This document shows, piece after piece, positions 16,537-25,349 of a stretch of 46,629 nt of DNA. The position numbers and the translations under genes were made by a program. Source of the DNA: Fibrobacter succinogenes (GTDB lineage Bacteria; Fibrobacterota; Fibrobacteria; Fibrobacterales; Fibrobacteraceae); the NCBI GenBank assembly GCA_902794535.1, contig CADBHQ010000010.1, forward strand, positions 1 to 46,629. The letters run 5' to 3'. Below the pieces are notes generated by a model. That model searched no databases. It saw only the letters and a list, made by a program, of their open reading frames with translations, and was not told the DNA's origin. Positions within the stretch are counted from its first letter, which is position 1. The number at the start of each line of letters is the position of its first letter.

Positions 16537-17508
16537 ATGACCTTGAAAAAATTTGCACCATTCCTTGCCGCCATGTTCCTTGTGGCGTGCGAAGACGAAG
16601 GCAGTTCTTCTGCACCTGTAGTCGATGACGGTACTGTTGTAGAATCCTCAAGCAGTAGTGAGAAAAATCTTTCCAGCAGTGAAAAGTCCGATGTGAAATC
16701 TTCGAGTAGTGATGCGTCTGAAGAAAAGCCTTCTAGCAGTGAAGATCAGTCTTCGAGCAGCGAGGCGGTGGATTCATCTTCGAGCGAAGCCCCTGAACAG
16801 TCTTCGTCTAGTGCAATCACAGAAGAATCTTCTAGCAGTGCAGACATGGTACCGAAGAAAATTGCGAATATAGAGGTCCGCACAGTCCAATATGTATTTA
16901 ACGAAATGGATTTTGTGCGCTTGACTGTTGCTAATAATGAAGAACGTGATTTGGATAGCCTTTCGCTTAGATTTTACTTTACGGCAAAACCCGAAGAAGT
17001 TGAAAAATGCGCGACCTTGGTAGACGAAGATCTTTGCCAGATGTTTGATGCTGAAGGTATGAGTTCGCCATGTGAAAATGAACGCGAAATACGTGACTTG
17101 ATGCGTCGCTCTCTTCCGGTTCGTGTCGCTCAGCTTTATGATTCTGTTGCGAAAACGTATGCTTATTACTTTGACATCTCTTTGGGCTCGACTACGTTCA
17201 AGCCGAAAACTAAAATGTCGATAGATCTTGGTTTTTCAAAGGGCTTGTCAAACGACAATTACCATAGCTGCGAAACGATGCGCGCATCTGCGACGAAACG
17301 CTTTAGCAAGGAATCGGGTGACTGGTCCTGGATGCCGCATGCATTGGCTGATGGTGCCTATTACGAAGGAATGCCTCTCGAAAACAAAGATTATGGTGAT
17401 GCAGGCGAAGAAATCCCGATTAATCCCTATGTATTCGTTTTCAGAAATGAATTGAAAGAGGGATTCTTGTGGGGTTATAGTCCTATCGACAGTATCATTG
17501 GTTTATAA
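16537..17508 (+). CDS. Lipoprotein with poly-serine linker and unknown C-terminal domain
   Basis: A 323-residue exported lipoprotein. The lipobox LVAC places the lipidated Cys at residue 18. Residues about 24-106 are a low-complexity linker with repeated SSSS/SSSE clusters separated by acidic and Lys residues, a hallmark of Fibrobacter surface proteins. The remaining 210 residues form a folded domain starting KIANIEVRTVQYVFNEMD, with RLTVANNEERDLDSLSLRFYFT, which resembles a beta-sandwich carbohydrate-binding module. Cys pairs and several Trp and Tyr residues fit an extracellular fold. The carbohydrate-binding idea is only an inference. AAGGAG lies upstream of the ATG. Confidence 0.85.
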   Translation: MTLKKFAPFLAAMFLVACEDEGSSSAPVVDDGTVVESSSSSEKNLSSSEKSDVKSSSSDASEEKPSSSEDQSSSSEAVDSSSSEAPEQSSSSAITEESSSSADMVPKKIANIEVRTVQYVFNEMDFVRLTVANNEERDLDSLSLRFYFTAKPEEVEKCATLVDEDLCQMFDAEGMSSPCENEREIRDLMRRSLPVRVAQLYDSVAKTYAYYFDISLGSTTFKPKTKMSIDLGFSKGLSNDNYHSCETMRASATKRFSKESGDWSWMPHALADGAYYEGMPLENKDYGDAGEEIPINPYVFVFRNELKEGFLWGYSPIDSIIGL

Positions 17509-17512
17509 TTCC

Positions 17513-17518
17513 TATATT
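17513..17518 (+). promoter_or_regulatory. Putative -10 element of purT
   Basis: TATATT within TTCCTATATTATT, 28 bases before the purT ATG. A nearly identical TTCCTATATTGTT lies upstream of the gene at 41340. No purine riboswitch can fit in the 37-bp spacer. Confidence 0.45.
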
Positions 17519-17545
17519 ATTCCTGTAAACCAAGGAGCATAATTT

Positions 17546-18730
17546 ATGGCAGAAATCGGTACACCTCTAAGTTCTAGTGCAACCAAGGTTCTCTTTTGCG
17601 GGGCCGGCGAACTGGGTAAAGAAGTTATCATCGAAATGATGCGTCTCGGCGTCGAAGTCATTGCCGTAGACCGTTATGCCAATGCTCCTGGCATGCAGGT
17701 GGCTCACCGCAGCCACGTGATTAACATGCTCGACGGTGCCGAACTCCGCCGCGTGATTGAGCTTGAAAAGCCGGACTACATCGTTCCCGAAGTCGAAGCC
17801 ATTGCGACCGACACGCTCGTGGAAATGGAAAAGGAAGGCTACAACGTCATTCCGACGGCCAAGGCTACCAAGCTTACCATGAACCGCGAAGGTATCCGCC
17901 GTCTGGCCGCCGAAGAACTCGGCATCAAGACGAGTCCGTATCGCTTCGCCGACAATTTTGAAGACTTCAAGGCCGCTGTCAAGGAAATCGGCATTCCGTG
18001 CGTGATCAAGCCGGTGATGAGTTCCTCGGGCCATGGTCAGAGTGTCATTAAGACCGAAGCCGACATTCAGAAGTCTTGGGATATTTCTCAGCACGAAGGC
18101 CGCACGGGACACGCTAGCCGTGTGATTGTGGAAGGCTTTGTGCCGTTCGATTACGAAATTACTTTGCTCACGGTTCGCCATGTGGCGGGCACGAGCTTCC
18201 TGGAACCGATCGGTCACCACCAGGTGGGTGGCGACTATCAGGAATCTTGGCAGCCGCAGCCGATGAAGCCGGAACTGCTGGAACAGGCCAAGGTGATTGC
18301 AAAGAAGGTCACCGATGCTCTCGGCGGTCGTGGTATTTTTGGCGTAGAACTCTTTGTGTGCAAGGATGAAGTCCTGTTCAGCGAAGTGTCTCCGCGCCCG
18401 CACGATACCGGCATGGTGACTCTCATCAGCCAGGACCTTTCCGAATTTGCGCTGCATGCTCGCGCCATTCTCGGTCTCCCGATTCCAAACATTGCTTTCC
18501 ACGGCCCGAGTGCCTCGAAGGCCATCGTGGTCGACGGCAATTCCGATCACGTGAAGTTTGGCGGCTTGGAAGAGGTGCTTGCAGAACCTGACACCGCGCT
18601 CCGCCTGTTCGGCAAGCCCGAACTCAAGGGCCACCGCCGCCTGGGCGTGCTGCTTGCTCGCCGTAATACGGTGGAAGAAGCCAAGGCGCAAGTCATGGCC
18701 ATGCGCGAAAAAGTCAAAGTGACTTTGTAG
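17546..18730 (+). CDS. purT: Formate-dependent phosphoribosylglycinamide formyltransferase PurT
   Basis: Folate-independent GAR transformylase: formate, ATP and GAR give formyl-GAR, the third step of purine synthesis. It has 394 residues in ATP-grasp layout: an N-terminal Rossmann-like domain with [12 protein letters not shown] (about 15-26), the central ATP-grasp domain with [14 protein letters not shown], then [16 protein letters not shown], which is highly conserved in PurT. AAGGAG precedes the ATG. The gene appears to be a single transcription unit, with a TATATT box in the short upstream gap and a G/C-rich hairpin at 18740-18764 downstream. Confidence 0.96.
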   Translation: MAEIGTPLSSSATKVLFCGAGELGKEVIIEMMRLGVEVIAVDRYANAPGMQVAHRSHVINMLDGAELRRVIELEKPDYIVPEVEAIATDTLVEMEKEGYNVIPTAKATKLTMNREGIRRLAAEELGIKTSPYRFADNFEDFKAAVKEIGIPCVIKPVMSSSGHGQSVIKTEADIQKSWDISQHEGRTGHASRVIVEGFVPFDYEITLLTVRHVAGTSFLEPIGHHQVGGDYQESWQPQPMKPELLEQAKVIAKKVTDALGGRGIFGVELFVCKDEVLFSEVSPRPHDTGMVTLISQDLSEFALHARAILGLPIPNIAFHGPSASKAIVVDGNSDHVKFGGLEEVLAEPDTALRLFGKPELKGHRRLGVLLARRNTVEEAKAQVMAMREKVKVTL

Positions 18731-18739
18731 TTTTTGTCC

Positions 18740-18764
18740 TTGCTTGGGGCAATACCCCGAGCAA
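18740..18764 (+). terminator. Hairpin after purT, weak terminator candidate
   Basis: TTGCTTGGGG pairs with CCCCGAGCAA (one G-T wobble) around a CAATA loop. No T-run follows on the plus strand, so termination here is uncertain. Confidence 0.4.
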
Positions 18765-18802
18765 ACCGTTACATCTGTTTGGTGCATTGAGAAGGGGATT
18801 CT

Positions 18803-21100
18803 ATGAAAAAAATCCTGTTTCTCAGTTTAACGTCTATGGCGTTTGCGGCCACAGCCGTTGTTACGCCGTCGGTTCCTACGCTTGATTCCGACGGGTGTTA
18901 CGCCATTTCAACCCCCGAAGAACTTTTCGGCTTTGCTGATATCGTGAACGCATCTGACACTCACGACGAATGCGGCAAGCTTACGAAGGATATTTTCGTT
19001 AATAAATTCGTCAGTTGGGGCGGGATGTTGCAGGTGGACGGCGATTCGGTTCTGTGGATTCCGATTAAACGTTTTAGCGGTGTGTTCGATGGACAAGATC
19101 ATACCATTTCTGGACTGATGCATTATCAAATGACCGATTCTTCGGATATCGGATTGTTCGCTGAACTACGTGGCGATGTAAGTGATGGTAAGGATTCAAA
19201 AAAGTCCGCTGTCGTAAAAAACTTAAGGCTGGACGAGTCTTTTTTTATAGGAACCTATGGCTGTGCCGGTGCCATTGCCGGAAAAGCCGAATCAGCTGAA
19301 ATTTTGAATAGCAGCACTTATAACATAGTGCATGTGGAATCTCTAAAAAATGCTGGAGGCTTGATTGGTTGCGCAAGTGATGTTAAAATAAGCGCATCGT
19401 CTGGTAACTCCTATGTATATACGTCGAATCGAGATTCCGTAGGCGCTGCTGCTGGTGGATTGGTAGGGTATAGCAACGGCTCTCTTTCTATCGTGAATTC
19501 ATATAATGGCGGTACTACTAGTGGCAAAGTTACTGGTGATATGGTTGGAAATTCAATCGGAAAATTGAGTATCGTCAATTCGATTAATGCACATGCGATT
19601 TCGGGAACTTCTTCTGTAACCCCGGTCCGTTTTTTGGGACAATATAATGAAGCTGAAACTCACATTGAAAACTGCTTTTATTATGGCGACCGTGAGCATG
19701 AGGCTAATGCATTTGCCTCCCTTGCCCAAAAAGACGATCTCAATAAAGGCGTGATTGCAATGCTTCTGCACGAGTACAATAAAGATGGCGTAGATGGCTC
19801 TGTATGGGGACAAAGTTTTGGTATAGCCAATATGTCTTTCCCGGACTTGGAAGGCGAAATGTCGATGCTTTATTCTGATTCGAATTATGATATTTATACA
19901 TTGGTGTCTAAGGCCCCTGCTCTTGTAGACGGTTGCTACCAGATTGGTTCGGCAGAAGAACTTTATGGATTCGCGTTTATCGCCAATAGGGAATCGTATA
20001 AAAAAGTTCCTGTTTGTGGCAAGTTGACGAAGGATATCGTTGTAAATAAGGATATTATCAAAAACGATACTTTAAATGGAAACCGGTTCGGGCGTATTCC
20101 GTGGATTGGTATCAAAAACTTTGACGGAACTTTCGATGGTGCAGGCCATACGATATCGGGACTTTATTTTGATAACAGCTTCCGTGAACTTTATACGGGA
20201 TTATTCAACTCGGTTTTAGGGAACGATAGTCTTCGCGAAGTGAAAATTGAAAACCTCGGTATCGAAGATGCTTATTTCGTGAGCGAACAGGCGGCAGGTG
20301 CCTTTGTTGGAATTGTCGATGTAGATAATAAGGCAACGTTGTCTATCAAAAATTGCCATTCTTCATCGTATACAAATTCGTGGGCATCGGGTGGCCTTGT
20401 TGGATTACATAATGGGGGAAATCTCGCTATAGAACAGTCTTATGCAACGGGCCGAATTGATGGTGGTGCCAGTGGCGGCTTAGTTGGCAATGCGTTTGAA
20501 AATTTTAAAGTGATCAATTCCTATAGCGTTGTTAATCTTCAAAACGAAAGCAGTGGCCTCTTGATTGCAAATTTTGGCGATAAATCCAAAGGTTCTGTTC
20601 TCAATTCTTATGGTCTCGATTTGGCTGCGAAGAAAATGTCGCGAGATGTTTATCCGTTAATCGGCCGCGTCGATGACAATTCATCGGTCGAATACGTTAA
20701 TGCTTTCTCTGAGAAAACAGAAACTGCAGAAAACTTCTCGAATGGAACGGTTGCCGTAAAGCTTCATTACTTTAATGCCGACGGCGTGAATGGTGAAGTG
20801 TGGGGACAGAATGTCGGTGTCGATAGCTACCCGGTCTTTAGCACAACGATTCCGGATAGCACCGGAAAGATGTCGGTTGCAACGACTTTGAAAACGTCTC
20901 CGGTTGTGGTCCGCAGTACAAATCGCATGATTGAAATTTCTGGCATGCAGGCGGGCGAGTCCTACGTCCTCTTGGATATGCAGGGAAGGCTCTTGCAGCG
21001 CGGTTACGCAAGTAGTACAAGCGTGAGTCTGAATGTCGTGCGCTCTGGTCGCTACTTGATCCGGGTCGCGGATCAAGTGAAAGCGGTGACAATACGGTAA
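18803..21100 (+). CDS. Secreted repeat protein (GLUG-like modules) with type IX-like sorting domain
   Basis: A 765-residue exported protein. The signal peptide is residues 1-18. Two related modules follow, starting near 29 (DGCYAISTPEELFGFADIVN) and near 375 (DGCYQIGSAEELYGFAFIAN). Each continues with CGKLTKDI, a WIPI or WIGI strand, F-DG-DHTISGL-type turns and GGLVG repeats, as in GLUG-rich right-handed beta-helix adhesins. The C-terminus (about 697-765: VLLDMQGRLLQRG then SGRYLIRVADQ) resembles the type IX secretion C-terminal sorting domain, implying export and surface attachment. It converges with rsmE, with only 7 bp between the stops. AGAAGGGG lies upstream of the ATG. Confidence 0.8.
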   Translation: MKKILFLSLTSMAFAATAVVTPSVPTLDSDGCYAISTPEELFGFADIVNASDTHDECGKLTKDIFVNKFVSWGGMLQVDGDSVLWIPIKRFSGVFDGQDHTISGLMHYQMTDSSDIGLFAELRGDVSDGKDSKKSAVVKNLRLDESFFIGTYGCAGAIAGKAESAEILNSSTYNIVHVESLKNAGGLIGCASDVKISASSGNSYVYTSNRDSVGAAAGGLVGYSNGSLSIVNSYNGGTTSGKVTGDMVGNSIGKLSIVNSINAHAISGTSSVTPVRFLGQYNEAETHIENCFYYGDREHEANAFASLAQKDDLNKGVIAMLLHEYNKDGVDGSVWGQSFGIANMSFPDLEGEMSMLYSDSNYDIYTLVSKAPALVDGCYQIGSAEELYGFAFIANRESYKKVPVCGKLTKDIVVNKDIIKNDTLNGNRFGRIPWIGIKNFDGTFDGAGHTISGLYFDNSFRELYTGLFNSVLGNDSLREVKIENLGIEDAYFVSEQAAGAFVGIVDVDNKATLSIKNCHSSSYTNSWASGGLVGLHNGGNLAIEQSYATGRIDGGASGGLVGNAFENFKVINSYSVVNLQNESSGLLIANFGDKSKGSVLNSYGLDLAAKKMSRDVYPLIGRVDDNSSVEYVNAFSEKTETAENFSNGTVAVKLHYFNADGVNGEVWGQNVGVDSYPVFSTTIPDSTGKMSVATTLKTSPVVVRSTNRMIEISGMQAGESYVLLDMQGRLLQRGYASSTSVSLNVVRSGRYLIRVADQVKAVTIR

Positions 21101-21107
21101 GTGAAAA

Positions 21108-21821
21108 CTAGAGAATCTTTCCGAGCGCAATAATCGCGGCCGTGCGTGCACGCAAGCGCGTATTGCCCAAATTCAGCAAGTGGACCTTCCCGTTCTGGAA
21201 GGTCTTTATTGCTTCTATCTCGCGCGGCGAGAATCCGCCTTCAGGCCCGACAAGCAGGGTGACTGGCGTATCGCTTTCGCTGGCGTTTAAATTCAGCTGG
21301 CGTTCGCCATCAATGTCGCAGAGAATTAAGTCGCCCTTGTAGGATTCGAGCCACTTGTCGAATTCAACGGGGCCTTCGATTGCGGTCATCCAGGCTTTCT
21401 TGGATTGCTTCAGACTCACGAGGCTCTTGAGCTCGGCGCGGCGCACCGTCTTCTTCAAGTCGGAATTCTTGGGTTCCTGCGAAAAGTCCGTGCGCAAGAA
21501 GATGATTTTGTCGATTTCAGTCTGCGCCGCATGGAATACGACTTCTTCCAAGGCGTCGTCCTTGAGGCATGCAATTCCGAGCGACACCTTGGGCCGCGGG
21601 CGTTCTGCTTCAATCACGTTGTCCACCCGAACCACGCAGGCTTTTGCGTCGGCCACTTCGATGACTGCGTCAGCGAAGTGCCCCACGCCATCGGACAGCT
21701 GTAATACATCGCCTACGCACGCCCTGCACACGCGCACCGCGTGCGTACTCTCGTTTTCGTCAAGGGTAATCGTGCCGACCGTAATCAGCGGGCAATAAAA
21801 GCGACTGTCAGGAGTTTTCAT
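21108..21821 (-). CDS. rsmE: 16S rRNA (uracil-1498-N3)-methyltransferase RsmE
   Basis: SPOUT-class methyltransferase that modifies U1498 of 16S rRNA. The knot region carries LLVGPEGGFSPREIE, and the C-terminus LLNLGNTRLRARTAAIIALG is the typical AdoMet-binding trefoil ending. The N-terminal PUA-like domain includes HAVRVCRACVGDVLQLSDG. The ATG at 21821 gives 237 residues, near the family size, and starts MKTPDSRFY; a longer frame with 17 extra residues is less likely. TATCTTTG precedes the ATG with only seven bases between TATCTT and the start. It is divergent from the HAD gene, with 37 bp between the two starts. Confidence 0.94.
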   Translation of the reverse strand: MKTPDSRFYCPLITVGTITLDENESTHAVRVCRACVGDVLQLSDGVGHFADAVIEVADAKACVVRVDNVIEAERPRPKVSLGIACLKDDALEEVVFHAAQTEIDKIIFLRTDFSQEPKNSDLKKTVRRAELKSLVSLKQSKKAWMTAIEGPVEFDKWLESYKGDLILCDIDGERQLNLNASESDTPVTLLVGPEGGFSPREIEAIKTFQNGKVHLLNLGNTRLRARTAAIIALGKIL

Positions 21822-21828
21822 ACCACCA

Positions 21829-21834
21829 AAGATA
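21829..21834 (-). promoter_or_regulatory. Putative -10 element of rsmE (TATCTT)
   Basis: The hexamer is 7 bases from the ATG and matches TAnnTTTG when extended by two bases. The short distance suggests a leaderless or near-leaderless transcript. Confidence 0.45.
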
Positions 21835-21845
21835 GAATCTTTTGC

Positions 21846-21851
21846 TATTTT
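21846..21851 (+). promoter_or_regulatory. Putative -10 element of the HAD gene (TATTTT)
   Basis: Seven bases (GAGAAGC) separate it from the ATG at 21859. It lies back to back with the rsmE promoter. Confidence 0.4.
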
Positions 21852-21858
21852 GAGAAGC

Positions 21859-22659
21859 ATGCCGAAGCGCACACCTATAAAAGCTGTTGTATTTGACCTC
21901 GACGGAACCTTGTACCTGAGTGGCCGCCCCTATCCGAAGGCGGTTAAGACGGTTTGCCGTGTGGCTAAACAAGTGCCTGTCTACTATTTGAGCAATAATA
22001 CCAGCAAGTCGCCGGTCTTCTACGAAAACCGCCTCAAGGTCATGGGCCTTCCGCTGGCCGACGATGCCATTATCTCGGCTTTGTACCTTTCGCTTGATGC
22101 AATTCACGAAGAAGGCATCAAGAATGTGTTCTTCTTTGCAAACCCCGAAGTCACGGAATGGTTTGCCGCGCAAGACCCGACGCTAAACCTGCGCCCGGAT
22201 GTTGCCGACACGGAACTCGTGCTGATTGCTTACCATAACAGCTTTGACTACCGCGAACTTTGCGAACTATCGTTCCGCGTGCAGCGCAAGATTCCGTTCT
22301 GGGTCACGCATACTGACTTTGTTTGCCCCGATGCAAACGGCCCCGTGCCCGATATCGGAAGCTTCATGGCGCTCCTCAAGACCGCTTACGGCGTAGAACC
22401 TGAACGCAGTTTCGGCAAGCCGAATCCGGCCATGCTCTCGGGCCTTCTCAAAAAGTACAAGCCCGAAGAGATTCTGTTCGTGGGCGATCGACTGTATACA
22501 GACTTTGAACTCGCCAAGCGCAGCGGCTGCCGGTTCGTGCTCCCGCTTTGTGGCGAAACTAAACAGCAAGATTTGGACAAGCTGACCGTGAAACCCGAAT
22601 TTGTGGTCGATATGGTCAGCGATATCGACTTTGAATCCTTTTTCAAAGGCGAAATTTGA
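21859..22659 (+). CDS. HAD-superfamily phosphatase, NagD/HAD-IIA type
   Basis: A 266-residue cytoplasmic hydrolase. Motif I is VVFDLDGTLYLSG (about 11-23) with the nucleophile Asp. Motif II is YLSNNTSKS. The C-terminal part has FGKPNPAML (motif III region) and VGDRLYTDFELAKRSG (motif IV). The C2A cap layout and the GKPNP motif fit NagD-like nucleotide or sugar-phosphate phosphatases; the substrate cannot be told. ATG at 21859 is chosen; a TTG nine bases earlier is possible. The gene is divergent from rsmE and followed 19 bp later by a lipoprotein gene. Confidence 0.88.
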   Translation: MPKRTPIKAVVFDLDGTLYLSGRPYPKAVKTVCRVAKQVPVYYLSNNTSKSPVFYENRLKVMGLPLADDAIISALYLSLDAIHEEGIKNVFFFANPEVTEWFAAQDPTLNLRPDVADTELVLIAYHNSFDYRELCELSFRVQRKIPFWVTHTDFVCPDANGPVPDIGSFMALLKTAYGVEPERSFGKPNPAMLSGLLKKYKPEEILFVGDRLYTDFELAKRSGCRFVLPLCGETKQQDLDKLTVKPEFVVDMVSDIDFESFFKGEI

Positions 22660-22678
22660 TTTTAGAAACGGAGAAAAT

Positions 22679-23635
22679 ATGATTAAAAAAATTGCATTTG
22701 CCCTTTTGCCGGCTGTAGCGCTGGTTGCGTGTGGCGACGATTCCTCTTCGGGAATTTTCAGTATGGATAAATCCTTCGAGATGGTTCTCGAAAAGGCAAA
22801 GTATTCATACGACGACGATGATTCGACGTTCAATCGAATTGAACCGGTTTGCAAAGAAGGTACGCTCCACAATTTGGTGGGCCCCGATGATGCAAAGGAA
22901 TGGGACACGCTCACTTACAAGGTCCATGAACATAAGGGCGTTATCACGGTAAAGAATGGCCCCGGTGACCCGGTCAACTATAATGTCGAAGACGGCTCGT
23001 TCCCGAACGGTTTCTGGGCTGATCCGGATAACGATTCTAAAAAGATTCAGGGTGGTTTCCGCCTGACCAAAAAGAAAATGATGAACCGAGTGATCCGTTA
23101 TGAAGGTAGCTGCTTCATGAAGGATTACTATTCTCAGTTCCGCAAGAATCTTCCGGTTCTTCAGAATATGAATGACAAGCTGAGATCGTTCTATAAGGAC
23201 TTCTTGCCGGAAGACACTAAATTCGACGACGAACAGATGCTTTTGGACATTAGCGCCTTGAATTGCGAAGAACTTGCGCTGTTCGATGCCCTGCTGGTTC
23301 TTAAGTTGGAAGACTTTACGGAATCTTCGGGCAACATCAAGGTTACGTTCAAAAAGAGAACCTGCGATGTCGGCTTCAAGATTCGTTATGCTTACGAACA
23401 AGAAGATTGCGCTGCCGCATTCGAAGACTATAAGAATGACGACCATGCCGCTTCCAAGTTCGACTTTAAGGATTACTTCTTCGATCTTGCCTATACCGGT
23501 ACCGACGACGAATTCTGCCTGACGTACTTGAAGGTGGATCTCCAGAAAGAAATGGGAATCTCGCCGACAAAATCGGTTAAGACGGCTGACTTTGCCCGCG
23601 GCATCGTGAACTTGATGATTGGCGGTTTGAAGTAA
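22679..23635 (+). CDS. Lipoprotein of unknown function
   Basis: A 318-residue lipoprotein; lipobox LVAC with Cys18, then DDSSSG. The mature part has several Cys residues (e.g. CKEGT, CFMKDY, NCEEL, RTCDVGF, EDCAAAF) and is acidic and soluble-looking. No known domain is recognised. The start at 22679 is supported by CGGAG eight bases upstream; the frame extends further 5' but that part overlaps the HAD gene and would mask the signal peptide. A strong bidirectional terminator follows. Confidence 0.85.
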   Translation: MIKKIAFALLPAVALVACGDDSSSGIFSMDKSFEMVLEKAKYSYDDDDSTFNRIEPVCKEGTLHNLVGPDDAKEWDTLTYKVHEHKGVITVKNGPGDPVNYNVEDGSFPNGFWADPDNDSKKIQGGFRLTKKKMMNRVIRYEGSCFMKDYYSQFRKNLPVLQNMNDKLRSFYKDFLPEDTKFDDEQMLLDISALNCEELALFDALLVLKLEDFTESSGNIKVTFKKRTCDVGFKIRYAYEQEDCAAAFEDYKNDDHAASKFDFKDYFFDLAYTGTDDEFCLTYLKVDLQKEMGISPTKSVKTADFARGIVNLMIGGLK

Positions 23636-23657
23636 TAACTTCGCCCTCAAAAGTGTA

Positions 23658-23693
23658 AAAAAGAAAGTCGCCTGTAAGGGCGACTTTCTTTTT
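23658..23693. terminator. Bidirectional intrinsic terminator
   Basis: A stem of about 15 bp (core AAGAAAGTCGCC with GGCGACTTTCTT) around TGTAAG, with A-run before and T-run after. It serves the lipoprotein gene on the plus strand and the FISUMP gene on the minus strand. Confidence 0.85.
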
Positions 23694-23711
23694 GGAGGAA
23701 GTTGAAAGATC

Positions 23712-24410
23712 TTAGCGGAGGTCGGCTACGCAACGCACGTAGAGTCCCTTGGAGAGGCTTTCGTCGGTGCGGTTGATGCTGTGGGCCACACTGCGGAATT
23801 CCCAGGAACGTGCGGTGTTCTTTTTGACCTTGGAGGCAGACCAGTAGTGACCGGTGCTGCTGCTTTCGCAGTATCCGTCCCAGTCCTTGCAGCCGCCCTT
23901 ACCCAGGTTGTTCCAGTCGAGCTTGGACTGGTCCTTCTGATAATCGCGCCATTCGCCGTCATCGGGCAGGTGCCAACCATTGGGGCATGCCTTGGTGGCT
24001 TCTTTATGGCTGTAGAAACGTCCGAACTTTTTGCAGTTGCCTTCTTCTTCGAGCAGGCACTGCTTGGGGGTCGAAAGGCTAAAGGCGAGGTTGTTCTTCA
24101 TCCATGCCTTGTCGCCCTTGATTTCAATCTTGTAAGTCTTGCCGTCGCGAGCGTCGGTGAGCGTGTTGCCATCTTTAGAGATGTTCTTGCTCTGGAGCGC
24201 GAGTGCAAAGAGTTCTTCTTCGCTCAAGTTCTGTTCGGGTTGTTCAATCTTGGCAGCCTTGCTCTTGTGAACCAGGTTCGTCTTCTTGGGAGAGACCTTC
24301 GTCATCTTATGCATACCTATCTTCTTGGAACCTGCGGCAAAGCTTGTTGCGCAGCAAAGTGCCATAATAGCGGTTGCAGTGACCAGACGATTGAAGTTGA
24401 TACCAAACAT
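23712..24410 (-). CDS. Secreted FISUMP-domain protein
   Basis: A 232-residue exported protein. The signal peptide (about 1-25) ends in SFAA. A basic Lys-rich stretch follows. The rest is a FISUMP domain (Fibrobacter succinogenes major paralogous domain): LTDARDGKTYKIEIKGDKAWMKNNL, CKKFGRFYSHKEATKACPNGWHLPDDGEWRD, then YWSAS, SWEFRSV and a C-terminal GLYVRCVAD. This domain occurs in many paralogues in Fibrobacter; its role is unknown. I take the ATG at 24410 because AGGAG lies upstream and it opens the signal peptide. It lies 83 bp after the PAP2 gene on the same strand. Confidence 0.92.
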   Translation of the reverse strand: MFGINFNRLVTATAIMALCCATSFAAGSKKIGMHKMTKVSPKKTNLVHKSKAAKIEQPEQNLSEEELFALALQSKNISKDGNTLTDARDGKTYKIEIKGDKAWMKNNLAFSLSTPKQCLLEEEGNCKKFGRFYSHKEATKACPNGWHLPDDGEWRDYQKDQSKLDWNNLGKGGCKDWDGYCESSSTGHYWSASKVKKNTARSWEFRSVAHSINRTDESLSKGLYVRCVADLR

Positions 24411-24493
24411 TTCACACACTCCTGAGGCGTTTTGTTTTGCCAACGCTTTGAATATATACAGGAGTTTTTGAAAAGGTATCTTATAAATTTGTT

Positions 24494-25294
24494 TCAAAAG
24501 CGGAGTGTGACGCCGGCAACATTTGGGCCTACCCACACTGAAAATTTTTCGTTACGAACACGGTGCATTTCCAGAATTCCGAGGCTTACACCCGTGCCGA
24601 CAAGGGCTCCGACGACCACATCTGTAACGTAATGTTTACCTGCGGCGATGCGGAGCACGCTTTCGAGGGTGGCAAGCGAGTAAGCGGATGCTCGCATAAT
24701 TCCTTTGTATGGGGAGTTCGGGTAGGTTGTCCTGAACCATTGGTCGGTGATGGTGGCGACTGTAAAGGCGGCGGTGGCATGCCCCGAAAAGAACGAACCG
24801 TTGGCTTCGGCTTTGGCTTTTTCGGCTTTTTCCTTGCCTTCGCCACTTTCGGCGTACATGTAGGGGCGTGGCCAAATTTCGAGCGAGCGTAAGGTAAGGT
24901 TGAGCCCGTTTCCGATAGCAATCGCTTGCGCAAACATCAGGGAAAATGTGGCGAATTCGGCTCCGTTGGAACTTCCGTCATGCCAGGCGATACCCCCGAC
25001 CACAAGGGGGGCGACTGCCAAAATGCTCCCGATATCGCTTGCCTTGTCTGCATTTTCGCTGTAACGGCCGGCTAGGGGCTTGTCCCAGGGCAAAAGAACG
25101 TCTTGGTCCTTTAGGTTGTCGGGCGTTTCCATGCGGTAATAAAGAACGGTGCCAAAGCTGATTATGCCTATGGATGACAGGGTAAGCGGCACGTCGGTTG
25201 CAAGGTTTATCTTGTATTCTGGGCGCTCTTCGGCCTGTACCAAGCCGATTAGGCATAAACCCGCTACAATCAATGACCTTTTGAAAATTCGCAT
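24494..25294 (-). CDS. PAP2-family membrane-associated phosphatase
   Basis: A 266-residue exported protein: signal peptide or N-terminal helix (1-21) ending LVQA, then several hydrophobic segments. The three PAP2 phosphatase motifs are present: RSLEIWPRP (motif 1, with Arg in place of the usual Lys), SFFSGHAT (motif 2) and RIAAGKHYVTDVVVGA (motif 3, nucleophile His). Such enzymes remove phosphate from lipid pyrophosphates such as undecaprenyl-PP, or from phosphatidic acid, on the outer face of the membrane. The substrate cannot be decided. AGGGG lies upstream of the ATG, and TATAAT occurs on the minus strand at 25315-25320. It is divergent from the ArsR-methyltransferase gene. Confidence 0.88.
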   Translation of the reverse strand: MRIFKRSLIVAGLCLIGLVQAEERPEYKINLATDVPLTLSSIGIISFGTVLYYRMETPDNLKDQDVLLPWDKPLAGRYSENADKASDIGSILAVAPLVVGGIAWHDGSSNGAEFATFSLMFAQAIAIGNGLNLTLRSLEIWPRPYMYAESGEGKEKAEKAKAEANGSFFSGHATAAFTVATITDQWFRTTYPNSPYKGIMRASAYSLATLESVLRIAAGKHYVTDVVVGALVGTGVSLGILEMHRVRNEKFSVWVGPNVAGVTLRF

Positions 25295-25314
25295 ACAGCC
25301 CCTAAGCTAAAAAA

Positions 25315-25332
25315 ATTATATTGCTTTATACT
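25315..25332. promoter_or_regulatory. Divergent -10 elements between PAP2 and ArsR-methyltransferase genes
   Basis: TATAAT on the minus strand (25315-25320) faces the PAP2 gene, 20 bases from its ATG. TATACT on the plus strand (25327-25332) faces the GTG at 25350, 17 bases away. Confidence 0.4.
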
Positions 25333-25349
25333 AAACGAATGGAGCTTTT

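Noticed and set aside
16612..16860. Tandem DNA repeat or CRISPR-like array
   Set aside because: The periodicity is at the protein level (poly-Ser linker inside an open frame) and the DNA units are irregular.
17509..17545. Purine riboswitch before purT
   Set aside because: The spacer is only 37 bases and holds a promoter-like box and ribosome binding site; there is no room for an aptamer.
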